Source: Bradyrhizobium sp. G127
GTDB taxonomy: Bacteria > Pseudomonadota > Alphaproteobacteria > Rhizobiales > Xanthobacteraceae
DNA length: 64,000 nt
NCBI RefSeq assembly: GCF_021502575.1
Contig: NZ_JAKFGN010000001.1
Location: 2,170,001 to 2,234,000, forward strand
Reading direction: 5' to 3'
The notes below the pieces were generated by a model, which saw only the letters and a list, made by a program, of their open reading frames with translations, did no database searches and had not been told where the DNA came from. A program made the position numbers and the translations under genes. This document shows positions 7,751-15,745 of the stretch, one piece after another. The first letter of the stretch is position 1; the number at the start of each line of letters is the position of its first letter.

Positions 7751-8680
7751 ATGCGCGTTGTCGTTCTAGGAGCTGCGGCAGGAGGCGGCGTTCCTCAATG
7801 GAATTGCAACTGCGGTATCTGCCGAGCGGCGCGCGGTGCGCGGCCGGAGTTGCAGGCGACCCAGGCGTCGATCGCCGTCAGTGCGGACAATGAGAACTGG
7901 TTTCTCGTCAACGCGTCGCCCGACCTACGCCAGCAATTCATCGCGACACCGCAGCTTCATCCACGCGCTGGCCACCTGCGCCATAGCCCCATTGCCGGGG
8001 TCATCCTGACAAACGGCGAGGTGGATGCCGTGGCGGGTCTGCTGTCGCTTCGCGAGGGCTGGCCCTTCACGATCTATGCTCACCAGCGCGTGCTTTCCAT
8101 TTTGAAGTCGAATAGCATTTTTAACGTGCTTGATGAGAAGCGGGTGCGCCGGATGCCGATCGAATTCGGAGTGGCGTTCGAGCCCGTGCTGCCGGACGGT
8201 TCGCCCTCCGGCCTGGAAATTCTTCCCTTCGCGGCTCCCGGAAAACGCGCGTGGTATCTGGAAGGAATCGCGCATCCGGACGGAGGAGATGGCGACCATG
8301 GCGATACCCTCGGGCTGCGGATCGCCGACAAGCGAAGCGGCCAGCATCTGTATTTTCTTGCGGCCTGCGCGGCACTGACGCCCGATCTCAGGCAGCGCCT
8401 GCGAGGCGCGCCGCTGATTTTCTTCGACGGGACGCTCTGGAGTGACGACGAAATGATTGCGGCTGGTCTCGGGGCCAAGACCGGGCAGCGAATGGGCCAC
8501 ATGGCGATGTCCGGGGAGGAAGGGGCAATGGCCGCGCTTGCGGACCTAGGGATCGCGCGAAAAATCTTTCTCCATATCAATAATTCCAATCCAGCCCTGC
8601 TGCCGGACTCGGACGAGCGCGCTGCTGTCGAGCGGGCGGGCTGGCAAATTCCTTCGGACGGGACGGAGATCGCCTTTTGA
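7751..8680 (+). CDS. pqqB: PQQ biosynthesis protein PqqB
   Basis: Member of the metallo-beta-lactamase fold family, 309 residues, the usual PqqB length. It is thought to hydroxylate the tyrosine-derived moiety of the Glu-Tyr intermediate during PQQ synthesis in the cytoplasm. Typical features are the start MRVVVLGAAAGGGVPQWNC, the Cys cluster NCNCGICRAA around residues 19-28, and MGHMAMSGEEG and FLHINNSNP near the C-terminus. It is the first gene of a tight block: its stop overlaps the TTG start of pqqC. An early Cys-rich site of this kind is known in PqqB as a structural zinc site. Confidence 0.97.
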   Translation: MRVVVLGAAAGGGVPQWNCNCGICRAARGARPELQATQASIAVSADNENWFLVNASPDLRQQFIATPQLHPRAGHLRHSPIAGVILTNGEVDAVAGLLSLREGWPFTIYAHQRVLSILKSNSIFNVLDEKRVRRMPIEFGVAFEPVLPDGSPSGLEILPFAAPGKRAWYLEGIAHPDGGDGDHGDTLGLRIADKRSGQHLYFLAACAALTPDLRQRLRGAPLIFFDGTLWSDDEMIAAGLGAKTGQRMGHMAMSGEEGAMAALADLGIARKIFLHINNSNPALLPDSDERAAVERAGWQIPSDGTEIAF

Positions 8681-9441
8681 TTGCAACTAGCGTGTTTGCA
8701 TTAAAGAAGGGGACGCCGCTCGGCAATGCGGATGAGCTTGAGACGGCCTTGCGTGGCATCGGCGCAACGCGTTATCACAACCTGCATCCATTTCATAAAT
8801 TGTTGCACGGCGGCAAGCTCAACAAGGGCCAGGTTCAGGCGTGGGCGCTGAACCGCTACTACTATCAGAGTTCCATCCCGATCAAGGATGCGGTGGTGAT
8901 CTCGCGTTTCCGCGATCGTAACGTTCGCCTGGAATGGCGGCACCGCATTGAGGATCACGACGGCGATGTCGGCACCGAGGGCGGTATCGAGCGCTGGTTG
9001 AAACTGACCGAAGGGCTCGGCCTCGACAGTGCCTACGTAGAATCTGCTGACGGCATTTTGCCCGCGACGCGCTTTGCGGTGGATGCTTATGTTCATTTCG
9101 TCCGCGACCGGACTCCGCTGGAGGCCATTGCGTCGTCGCTGACGGAACTGTTCGCGCCGAACCTCCACGAGGAACGGATCTCGGGCATGCTGGCGCATTA
9201 CGATTTCGTTAATCCGAACATCATGAGCTACTTCAAGCGGCGGCTGGAACAAGCCCCTCGGGACGCCAATTTCGCGCTCGATTTCGTCAAACGGAACGCC
9301 AAAGCGCCGGAAGAGCGCGAAGCCGTATGCAATGCGCTGATCTTCAAGACCAACGTGCTCTGGGTCCAGCTTGACGCGCTGTATCACGCTTATGTTGATG
9401 GCCATGTGCCGCCGGGCGCTTTCGTGCCGGAGCGCGACTGA
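8677..9441 (+). CDS. pqqC: Pyrroloquinoline-quinone synthase PqqC
   Basis: Cofactorless oxidase that carries out the last step of PQQ synthesis: ring closure and eight-electron oxidation of AHQQ. It is 254 residues with the heme-oxygenase-like helical fold. Typical stretches are LHPFHKLLHGG, WALNRYYYQSSIPIKDA and RISGMLAHYDFV. The start is a TTG at 8677 overlapping the pqqB stop (TTGA), with GGAG eight bases upstream. No ATG exists nearby, and a GTG at 8692 is the only close alternative. TTG use with overlap indicates translational coupling to pqqB. Confidence 0.96.
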   Translation: MIATSVFALKKGTPLGNADELETALRGIGATRYHNLHPFHKLLHGGKLNKGQVQAWALNRYYYQSSIPIKDAVVISRFRDRNVRLEWRHRIEDHDGDVGTEGGIERWLKLTEGLGLDSAYVESADGILPATRFAVDAYVHFVRDRTPLEAIASSLTELFAPNLHEERISGMLAHYDFVNPNIMSYFKRRLEQAPRDANFALDFVKRNAKAPEEREAVCNALIFKTNVLWVQLDALYHAYVDGHVPPGAFVPERD

Positions 9442-9755
9442 TGGCATTGCGAAGCCGCCGGATCGACATAACTAAGGAAAGTCGGCCGGTGCTAGCGCGG
9501 CACGCCAGGCTGAAATTCGATGAGAAGCGGCAAGTCTGGGTGATCCTCGTGCCCGAGAGGGTGCTTGCACCGGACGAGATCGCGGTCGAGATTCTACAAC
9601 TCTGCGATGGGATTCGCGATGTCGATCAGATCGTCGATGTGCTTGCCGCAAAGTATACCGCCGATCGCGAGATGATTGGCACAGACGTCATGGCGATGCT
9701 GCGGGATCTTGCCGAGAAAGGATTTCTCGCAGAGGCACAGGACACGAAGTTATGA
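9441..9755 (+). CDS. pqqD: PqqA-binding chaperone PqqD
   Basis: Small peptide-recognition protein, 104 residues, that binds PqqA and presents it to PqqE (RRE-type winged-helix fold). The sequence has the family pattern: PVLARHARLKFDEKRQVWV, then PERVLAPDEIAVEIL and LCDGIRDVDQIV. The start codon overlaps the pqqC stop (TGATG) and the stop overlaps the pqqE start (ATGA), so C, D and E are probably translated together. The size is slightly above the roughly 90-residue norm because of a basic N-terminus. Confidence 0.96.
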   Translation: MALRSRRIDITKESRPVLARHARLKFDEKRQVWVILVPERVLAPDEIAVEILQLCDGIRDVDQIVDVLAAKYTADREMIGTDVMAMLRDLAEKGFLAEAQDTKL

Positions 9756-10969
9756 GTCCGACGCTAACCGACGCTTCTCCGGTTCATGCCGATTCAGCCG
9801 ACGGGCTGACGGTGCTTGAGCAGCGCAAATCTCAAGCTGAGACCTTCGGTATTCCACTCGCCGTTCTGGCGGAACTGACGCATCGGTGTCCGCTGCAATG
9901 TCCGTATTGCTCGAATCCTGTCGATCTTGAGCGCGGCGGTGAGGAACTGACGACCGATGAGTGGAAGCGCGTGCTGAGCGAACTCGCCGAGATCGGTGTG
10001 CTGCAGATTCATTTTTCCGGCGGCGAGCCCACGGCGCGCAAGGATCTGGCCGCGTTGGTCCGGCATGCGACCGATGCTGGTCTGTACACCAACCTCATCA
10101 CGTCCGGGGTGCTGCTGACAAAAGACAAGCTCGCCGCACTGGCCGATGCCGGGCTTTGCCATGTGCAGATCAGCTTCCAGGGCAGCGAACAGGGCCTCGC
10201 CGATCGCGTTGCCGGTTTGAAAAATGCACACGCAAAGAAGATCGAAGCCGCAGGCTGGGCGAGGGAGTTGGGCCTGCCGCTGACAGTCAACGCGGTGATG
10301 CATCGCCAGAACCTGTTTCAGCTTGCGGATATCATTCAGATGGCCGTGGATCTGGATGCCGACCGGCTCGAAGTCGCGAACGTGCAGTATTATGGCTGGG
10401 CGCTAAAGAACCGCGCAGCGTTGATGCCGACTGTGGAGCAGATCGACGATACATCCCGTATCGTCGAGAAAGCTGAAATACGGCTGAAGGGCATTCTCGC
10501 CATCGACTATGTGGTGCCGGATTACTATGCACTGCGCCCGAAGAAGTGCATGGGCGGATGGGGCAGGCAGTTCTTCAATATATCGCCGTCCGGCAAGGTT
10601 TTGCCGTGTCACGCTGCCGAAACTATCACCGGCCTTGAATTTGAATCCGTGCGGGATCATTCCATCGCATGGATCTGGCAGAATTCAGAAGCGTTCAATC
10701 GCTATCGCGGGACGAAGTGGATGCTGGAGCCTTGCCAGAGCTGTGAATACAGAGAGATGGATTACGGCGGTTGCCGCTGTCAGGCCTTTGCGCTGACCGG
10801 AAATGCCGGCAACACTGACCCGGCCTGCGTACTCTCGCCCGCACATGAGCGGATATTCAAAACAGCGATGAGCGAGTCCGAAGGGGACAGCCGCCGGTTC
10901 ATCTACCGCAATTTTTCTGGCGGCACGCTTGAGTCGGACACATGCGAGGCCGGTCCGCATGGCGCCTGA
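9752..10969 (+). CDS. pqqE: PqqA peptide cyclase PqqE (radical SAM)
   Basis: Radical S-adenosylmethionine enzyme, 405 residues, that forms the carbon-carbon bond between Glu16 and Tyr20 of PqqA. The CX3CX2C cluster motif is at Cys46, Cys50 and Cys53 (HRCPLQCPYCSNP). The C-terminal SPASM region binds auxiliary Fe-S clusters, with cysteines in KKCMGGWGRQF, VLPCHAAE, EPCQSCEYRE, GGCRCQAF and DPACV. The 4-base overlap with pqqD matches their physical partnership. The 3' end overlaps the following peptidase gene by 11 bases. Confidence 0.97.
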   Translation: MSPTLTDASPVHADSADGLTVLEQRKSQAETFGIPLAVLAELTHRCPLQCPYCSNPVDLERGGEELTTDEWKRVLSELAEIGVLQIHFSGGEPTARKDLAALVRHATDAGLYTNLITSGVLLTKDKLAALADAGLCHVQISFQGSEQGLADRVAGLKNAHAKKIEAAGWARELGLPLTVNAVMHRQNLFQLADIIQMAVDLDADRLEVANVQYYGWALKNRAALMPTVEQIDDTSRIVEKAEIRLKGILAIDYVVPDYYALRPKKCMGGWGRQFFNISPSGKVLPCHAAETITGLEFESVRDHSIAWIWQNSEAFNRYRGTKWMLEPCQSCEYREMDYGGCRCQAFALTGNAGNTDPACVLSPAHERIFKTAMSESEGDSRRFIYRNFSGGTLESDTCEAGPHGA

Positions 10970-11963
10970 CGCCGCCGATATTGCGACATCCGGCAAGCCA
11001 GGGGATCGCTTTGCGCCCCTCACTGCGCAACATCTTGCGGTGGGCGACGGCCACGAAATTTACGTAGAAACTGCCGGCCGCCCTGACGGCATTCCTGCTG
11101 TCTATCTGCACGGCGGCCCCGGCAGCGGCTGCCAGCCCGATCATCGGCGTCTGTTCGATCCACTGCGCTTTCATGCGGTGCTGTTCGATCAGCGCGGAGC
11201 GGGAAGGAGCCGTCCGAAAGGATCGCTTGAAGCAAACACCCTGCCGCATCTGATCGCGGACATGGAGGTGATTCGCGAAAGCCTTGGCTTCGAGCGATGG
11301 CTGGTGGTGGGCGGATCGTGGGGAGCGACGCTGGCGCTTGCTTACGCGCAGGCACATCCGCAACGCGTCAGCGGCATCGTTCTGCGTTCGACATTTCTCG
11401 GGACGCGTGAGGAACTGGAAGGCGCATTTCTTGTCAATCTGCCGCGTATTTATCCCGAACTGAGCGATGACTTTCTTGGCTTGCTTCCGGTCACAGAAAG
11501 GGACCTGCCACTTGATGCCTATTGGCGGCGTATTCTCGATGCCGATCCGGCGGCGCATGGACCGGCGGCCCGCGCATGGCACGATACCGAGCGCATCCTG
11601 TCGGAGCACAAACCCTCGAAAACGCGGCTCGATCTTGCCGCTGTAAACAATGCCTCGCGAGGACTTCCATCGACGCCGTTTATGGAGGCGCATTACTTCC
11701 GGAACAACTGCTTCATGAGGCCCGGACAGCTTCTGGACAACGCCGCCCGTTTGAAAGGCATTCCCGGAATTGTAGTTCAGGGCCGTTACGATTTGCTCTG
11801 CCCCCCATCGACCGCGCAAGCGCTACTGGCAAGATGGCCCGATGCGAAACTGAAAATGGTCGAGGCCGCTGGCCACTCGCTTTACGATACCGGTGTGAGG
11901 GATGCGGTGATCGCAGCCATGGACGATATATCGCAAGCATTCCCGATTAATTCGGTAAAGTGA
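10959..11963 (+). CDS. pip: Prolyl aminopeptidase (proline iminopeptidase, S33) at end of pqq operon
   Basis: Alpha/beta-hydrolase peptidase, 334 residues, that removes N-terminal proline. Motifs are the oxyanion segment HGGPGSG (51-57), the nucleophile elbow GGSWGA (Ser120), and Asp278 and His306 completing the triad. FDQRGAGRSRP is characteristic of proline iminopeptidases. The ATG at 10959 is chosen over a TTG at 10929 because GAGG lies nine bases upstream and the product has family length. It overlaps pqqE by 11 bases, so it is probably coupled. A role in trimming PqqA or its fragments is attractive but unproven: known PqqF/PqqG proteases are M16 metallopeptidases, which this is not. Confidence 0.88.
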   Translation: MAPDAADIATSGKPGDRFAPLTAQHLAVGDGHEIYVETAGRPDGIPAVYLHGGPGSGCQPDHRRLFDPLRFHAVLFDQRGAGRSRPKGSLEANTLPHLIADMEVIRESLGFERWLVVGGSWGATLALAYAQAHPQRVSGIVLRSTFLGTREELEGAFLVNLPRIYPELSDDFLGLLPVTERDLPLDAYWRRILDADPAAHGPAARAWHDTERILSEHKPSKTRLDLAAVNNASRGLPSTPFMEAHYFRNNCFMRPGQLLDNAARLKGIPGIVVQGRYDLLCPPSTAQALLARWPDAKLKMVEAAGHSLYDTGVRDAVIAAMDDISQAFPINSVK

Positions 11964-12279
11964 CATCGACCGTCAATCCTGAATACCAAGCGGCCAGATC
12001 GGCGATGTCCGCATCGGACAGCGGCTTTGCCACGACGTTCATGGTCTCGTCCTTGCGCTCCTCGGAGCGGAAGGCTTTGAGCTGTTTCTCGAGATACATC
12101 GCAGGCGAACCGGCGATATTGGGCGCGACCGGCATTTTGGAAAGGCCGTCGATTCCATGACAGGCCGCACACATCTGCGCCTTCTTGCGGCCTGCCCTGG
12201 CATCGGCGGCGTGAACCGCGCCTGTAGAGACAACCAGCACACTGAGGATCAACAAACTGGCAACGCCACGCACGATCAT
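11947..12279 (-). CDS. Secreted monoheme cytochrome c
   Basis: Small periplasmic c-type cytochrome, 110 residues before processing. A signal peptide ends near AVHA|ADA (residue 24-25). One heme site CAACH spans residues 37-41, and Met80 (DETMNV) is a candidate sixth ligand. The pattern GRKKAQMCAACHGIDGLS matches class I cytochromes related to cytochrome c4/c553. The gene overlaps the 3' end of the convergent peptidase gene by 17 bases. With the PQQ-type dehydrogenase just upstream on the same strand, it is the likely electron acceptor of that enzyme, although the two genes are separated by a hairpin. Confidence 0.88.
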   Translation of the reverse strand: MIVRGVASLLILSVLVVSTGAVHAADARAGRKKAQMCAACHGIDGLSKMPVAPNIAGSPAMYLEKQLKAFRSEERKDETMNVVAKPLSDADIADLAAWYSGLTVDVTLPN

Positions 12280-12324
12280 TTCTATTTCCCTTGCGCCATC
12301 ACGCGACGAAGCCTTGAAGGCAAC

Positions 12325-12359
12325 CGCCGCGAGACGGGTTTGTAACCTGTCTCGCGGCG
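12325..12359 (-). terminator. Strong hairpin after the sorbosone-type dehydrogenase gene
   Basis: Near-perfect 16-base stem CGCCGCGAGACGGGTT / AACCTGTCTCGCGGCG with a 3-base loop and one mismatch. It lies 25 bases past the dehydrogenase stop, before the cytochrome gene on the same strand. It could end transcription or lower cytochrome expression. No U tract is seen. Confidence 0.6.
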
Positions 12360-12383
12360 CGTTCTGAAAAGTCTAGTCGGGAT

Positions 12384-13661
12384 TTACTTGCCGTCGTAGG
12401 TGATCCGGTAAAGCGCGCCGGCGAGATCATCTGAGACGAGTAGGGAGCCATCCCTCAGCGTCGCGATATCGACCGGTCGCCCGGTGTATTCTCCGTCCGG
12501 CGTCAGCCATCCTGAAGCAAAGACTTCGGTCTTGTCGGCGCTGCCATCTGCCTTGAGCGAAGTGAACATTACGCGCGCGCCGACAGGATCGGTGCGATTC
12601 CAAGACCCATGCTGGGCCGAGAAAATGCCGCCACGATATTTGGCCGGGAAAGACTTGCCGTTATAGAACGTCATGCCGAGGTCGGCGGCATGAGCATCCA
12701 TCTCCACTTCGGGATAGACCACATTGGCGGGTGGCGTATCGGTCTTGTATTCGACAGTGCGGACCTTGCCGCCACCGAAATAGGGAAAGCCAAAGTTCTG
12801 TCCCATTTGCGTCGCGCGATTCAGTTCGCCGGGCGGGATGTTGTCGCCCATGCCATCGACCTGGTTATCCGTGAACCAAAGCTGGTTGTTTTTCGGATTG
12901 AAGTCCATGCCGACCGAATTGCGAACGCCGCCGGCATAAACCTCGCGGTTCTTGCCGTCCTGATCCATCCGGATGATGCCCCCGATGCCGTATTTCGCAA
13001 AGCCGTCGAGCTTGTCCTTTGCCGGCACGTTGAAGGGTTGGCCGAGGGAGATATACAGCTTGTTGTCCGCACCGACGCGACACACCCGCGCAGTGTGATT
13101 GAAGCTTTCGTCATCTTTCGGAATCAGCTCGCCTTGCGGAACGACGACCGCCACGGCGATGTCGGGGCTTTCGTAGAAGAATTCGGCCGCGGGGAAGTTC
13201 AGAACGCGATTCTGTTCAGCAACGAACAGGAAACCGTCTTTGGAGAAGCAGACGCCATTGGGAATGGTGAAGTTGACCGACGGTGCGAACTCTTTGACCT
13301 CTTCCGCAAAGCCGGCCTTGCCGCGGTCCGTAACAGCATAGACCTTACTCTTGCGCGTGCCGACAAACGTTACGACACCCTGCGGCCCCACGGCAATGTG
13401 ACGAGCATCAGGGACAAGGGCATAAAGGCTGATCTTGAAGCCCGGCGGAAGCTTGATCTTGGCGAGATTGGCCTTGATCGCATCTACTTTGCGGCCAGTC
13501 TGCGGCACGGTCGGAATTTCCGTGACGCCGGTTTTCTGAAAGTTGCCGAGTTTGTCGAGATTGTTGTTAGGTGACTGGGCTGACGCCGACATTGCCGATG
13601 CGCAGAAAAATGCTGCAACAGCGACCGAATTCAGAGCATGGCGTTTGAAAGCGTAAAACAT
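12384..13661 (-). CDS. Secreted PQQ-dependent sugar dehydrogenase-like protein (GSDH/sorbosone dehydrogenase family)
   Basis: Periplasmic six-bladed beta-propeller of the glucose/sorbosone dehydrogenase family, 425 residues. A signal peptide ends around SAMSASA|QS (residue 28). Family segments are visible: LPPGFKISLYALVPDARHIAVGPQG, VRNSVGMDFNPKNNQLWFTDN (split here by residues), FSAQHGSWNRTDPVGARV and RPVDIATLRDGSLLVSDD. The start has GGGAGGAG seven bases upstream. Its place opposite the pqq operon and next to a cytochrome c suggests a PQQ enzyme passing electrons to the chain. Many family members have no proven substrate, so sugar specificity is not claimed. Confidence 0.87.
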   Translation of the reverse strand: MFYAFKRHALNSVAVAAFFCASAMSASAQSPNNNLDKLGNFQKTGVTEIPTVPQTGRKVDAIKANLAKIKLPPGFKISLYALVPDARHIAVGPQGVVTFVGTRKSKVYAVTDRGKAGFAEEVKEFAPSVNFTIPNGVCFSKDGFLFVAEQNRVLNFPAAEFFYESPDIAVAVVVPQGELIPKDDESFNHTARVCRVGADNKLYISLGQPFNVPAKDKLDGFAKYGIGGIIRMDQDGKNREVYAGGVRNSVGMDFNPKNNQLWFTDNQVDGMGDNIPPGELNRATQMGQNFGFPYFGGGKVRTVEYKTDTPPANVVYPEVEMDAHAADLGMTFYNGKSFPAKYRGGIFSAQHGSWNRTDPVGARVMFTSLKADGSADKTEVFASGWLTPDGEYTGRPVDIATLRDGSLLVSDDLAGALYRITYDGK

Positions 13662-14005
13662 AGTCTTACTCCTCCCGGGGGGTTAGGCTTTTTGACGTTT
13701 TACGAGCCAGAGCCTATCGCAGGTTTGCGCGGACGCAAGACGATCCGGGCGCAAATCATTCTGGCGGCGCAGCATTGAAAAATTTTATCGCGCAATCGTG
13801 ATTTGCGAGTGCGAAGTAACGAAATCAGCGCATCGCATGCGGCGAGCCGTTCTACCTCATCGGTGTCGTCGGTCGTGTTACTATTGAAGCCGCGAAGCGG
13901 GCCTTTCCACGGTCCAACTCGTGGAGTCTCGAGCGTCCAATATGCAGCCATGACGTTTCGTTGATCGCGACCGCCCGTCCCGTGTTCAATTGTCGGGTGT
14001 GTTTG
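13662..14005. other. Intergenic gap without a supported gene (344 bases)
   Basis: Region between the sorbosone-type dehydrogenase and otnC, both on the minus strand. It holds the dehydrogenase ribosome-binding site and presumably its promoter. An 83-codon minus-strand frame (13700-13951) has no ribosome-binding site of note and a composition unlike its neighbours. I see no RNA gene or repeat. Confidence 0.5.
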
Positions 14006-14677
14006 TCATTCGGGACTTTTGCCGCCGCCGGAAATCGGCACGGAAACTTGAAACGTTGAAACCAGATCGGCGACCTGTTCTGGCGTGAGCGTGCGCGGGT
14101 TCGTGCCCCGCAGCATCAGATAGAGCTTCGCCGTTTCTTCCAGCTCTTCGGTGGCAAAGACGGCCGCTTCCAGCGTGTCACCGGCGACCACCGGACCATG
14201 ATTTGACAGCAGCACGCAGGAATACTGGCCCGCCAATCCGCGAATGGCGTCGCCCACCGCTGCGTCGCCCGGACGATAATAGGGAAGCAGCGCCGTCGCG
14301 CCGCAACGCATCACGTAGTAGGGCGTCAGAGGCGGCAATGCGGCGCGCGGATCGATCTCGGGCAGCATCGACAGCGCGACACAGTGGGCGCAGTGCAAGT
14401 GCACAATGGCGCGTGCGGTGCGCCGCGTTTCGTAAAGAGCCGCATGCAGCGGGATTTCCTTGGTAGGCGCATCTCCCGATAACAGCCGATCTGAGGCATC
14501 CAGCCGGGAAATCTGTGCCGGGTCGAGGAAGCCCAGCGAGGCGTTGGTCGGCGTGACCAGCCAACCGCCGTCGTCGAGCCGGACGCTGATGTTTCCGGAC
14601 GATCCCGGGGTCAGTCCCCGCTCGAATAGCGAGCGTCCATAGAGGCAAATCTGCTCGCGGAGCCTGGTTTCGGTCAT
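14006..14677 (-). CDS. otnC: 3-oxo-tetronate 4-phosphate decarboxylase (class II aldolase family)
   Basis: Zinc-dependent class II aldolase/adducin-fold enzyme, 223 residues. It is predicted to decarboxylate 3-oxo-tetronate 4-phosphate to dihydroxyacetone phosphate in threonate or tetronate breakdown. Visible features are GSSGNISVR near residue 26, the conserved acidic residue at Glu74 (TKEIPLHAALY) and zinc ligands in IVHLHCAH (His93, His95). The ATG at 14677 is preferred over 14755: AAAAGGA lies about 8 bases upstream and the length fits OtnC (about 210). The gene is divergent from ltnD-otnI-otnK, and only with those neighbours is the specific function convincing. Confidence 0.87.
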   Translation of the reverse strand: MTETRLREQICLYGRSLFERGLTPGSSGNISVRLDDGGWLVTPTNASLGFLDPAQISRLDASDRLLSGDAPTKEIPLHAALYETRRTARAIVHLHCAHCVALSMLPEIDPRAALPPLTPYYVMRCGATALLPYYRPGDAAVGDAIRGLAGQYSCVLLSNHGPVVAGDTLEAAVFATEELEETAKLYLMLRGTNPRTLTPEQVADLVSTFQVSVPISGGGKSPE

Positions 14678-14763
14678 TCGGCCATCCTTTTGCGGTCGCT
14701 TTTCCCACGGTTTCGGGCCTCGCTCAAACGCCATTTTGGCGACGCCGCAAGCCATGCTACCAA

Positions 14764-14775
14764 GCGGTTAACCGC
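14764..14775. promoter_or_regulatory. Perfect palindrome between otnC and ltnD
   Basis: The 12-base perfect palindrome GCGGTTAACCGC lies in the 140-base divergent gap, about 43 bases before ltnD. This is where a shared operator for both transcription units would sit. No regulator gene is adjacent, so the binding protein is unknown. Confidence 0.4.
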
Positions 14776-14817
14776 CCGCCGTCGAATGCGCGGGCACGCA
14801 ACAAACTGGGGAGTGGC

Positions 14818-15717
14818 ATGCCCGCGGGACGTATTGGAGTTATCGGCCTCGGTTCGATGGGCTTCGGCATGGCGCTGTCGCTGAAGCGAGCCGGGTTCGA
14901 TGTGGCGGGCTGCGATGTCGCGCCAGATACGGTCGCCAAATGGGTGGCCCAAGGCGGGCGCGGGGCCGCGACTCCGGCGGAAGCTGCCCGCGACGCTGAT
15001 GCTGTTGTTAGTGTCGTGGTCAATGCAGCGCAGACTGAAACAATCCTGTTCGGCCAGGACGGCGTTGCCGAAATCCTGCCGAAGGATGCCGTCTTCATCT
15101 CCTCCGCCACCATGGACCCCGACATTGCGAGGCGTCTGTCGAAGCAGCTTGAAGCGACCGGGCGACATTATCTCGATGCGCCGATCAGCGGCGGGGCGCA
15201 ACGCGCCGCGCAGGGAGAATTGACCATTCTCGCGTCCGGCAGCAAGGCCGCGTTCGCGAAAGCGCGGTCTGCGCTCGATGCGATGTCGGCGAAGCTCTAC
15301 GAACTCGGCGACGACGCCGGGCAGGGCGCAGCCTTCAAGATGATCAATCAGCTTCTGGCCGGCGTGCATATCGCCGCCGCCAGCGAGGCGATTGCCTTCG
15401 CGGCCAAACAGGGTCTCGACATCCGCAAGGTCTATGAGGTCATCACTGCATCCGCCGGCAACTCGTGGATGTTCGAGAACCGCATGCCGCATGTACTCGA
15501 CGGCGATTACACTCCGCGTAGCGCGGTGGATATTTTCGTGAAGGATCTCGGCATCATTCAGGACATGGCGCGCACCGCGAAATTCCCGGTGCCGGTCTCG
15601 GCGGCGGCGTTGCAGATGTTTCTGATGACATCGGCGGCGGGGATGGGCCGCGATGACGATGCCTCTGTCGCGCGGATGTATGCCAGTGTCACCGGAACCA
15701 AGCTGCCCGGCCAATAA
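14818..15717 (+). CDS. ltnD: L-threonate dehydrogenase (beta-hydroxyacid dehydrogenase family)
   Basis: NAD-dependent oxidoreductase, 299 residues, predicted to oxidise L-threonate to 2-oxo-tetronate. The N-terminal Rossmann motif is GVIGLGSMGFGMA (residues 7-19). The substrate-binding signature is LDAPISGGAQRA, and the catalytic lysine lies in GAAFKMINQLL. GGGGAG precedes the ATG by four bases. The family also contains 3-hydroxyisobutyrate dehydrogenases (one is at 45249). The threonate assignment rests on the following otnI and otnK genes and the divergent otnC. Confidence 0.87.
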   Translation: MPAGRIGVIGLGSMGFGMALSLKRAGFDVAGCDVAPDTVAKWVAQGGRGAATPAEAARDADAVVSVVVNAAQTETILFGQDGVAEILPKDAVFISSATMDPDIARRLSKQLEATGRHYLDAPISGGAQRAAQGELTILASGSKAAFAKARSALDAMSAKLYELGDDAGQGAAFKMINQLLAGVHIAAASEAIAFAAKQGLDIRKVYEVITASAGNSWMFENRMPHVLDGDYTPRSAVDIFVKDLGIIQDMARTAKFPVPVSAAALQMFLMTSAAGMGRDDDASVARMYASVTGTKLPGQ

Positions 15718-15745
15718 TCAATCAACAAGAACAGGGAAACGTCCG

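Noticed and set aside
13700-13951. 83-codon minus-strand frame
   Set aside because: No ribosome-binding site, no family resemblance, and it fills an otherwise regulatory gap.
14418-14677. Possible frameshift in otnC suggested by overlapping alternative frames
   Set aside because: The main frame is continuous with all conserved aldolase residues, so no frameshift is needed.
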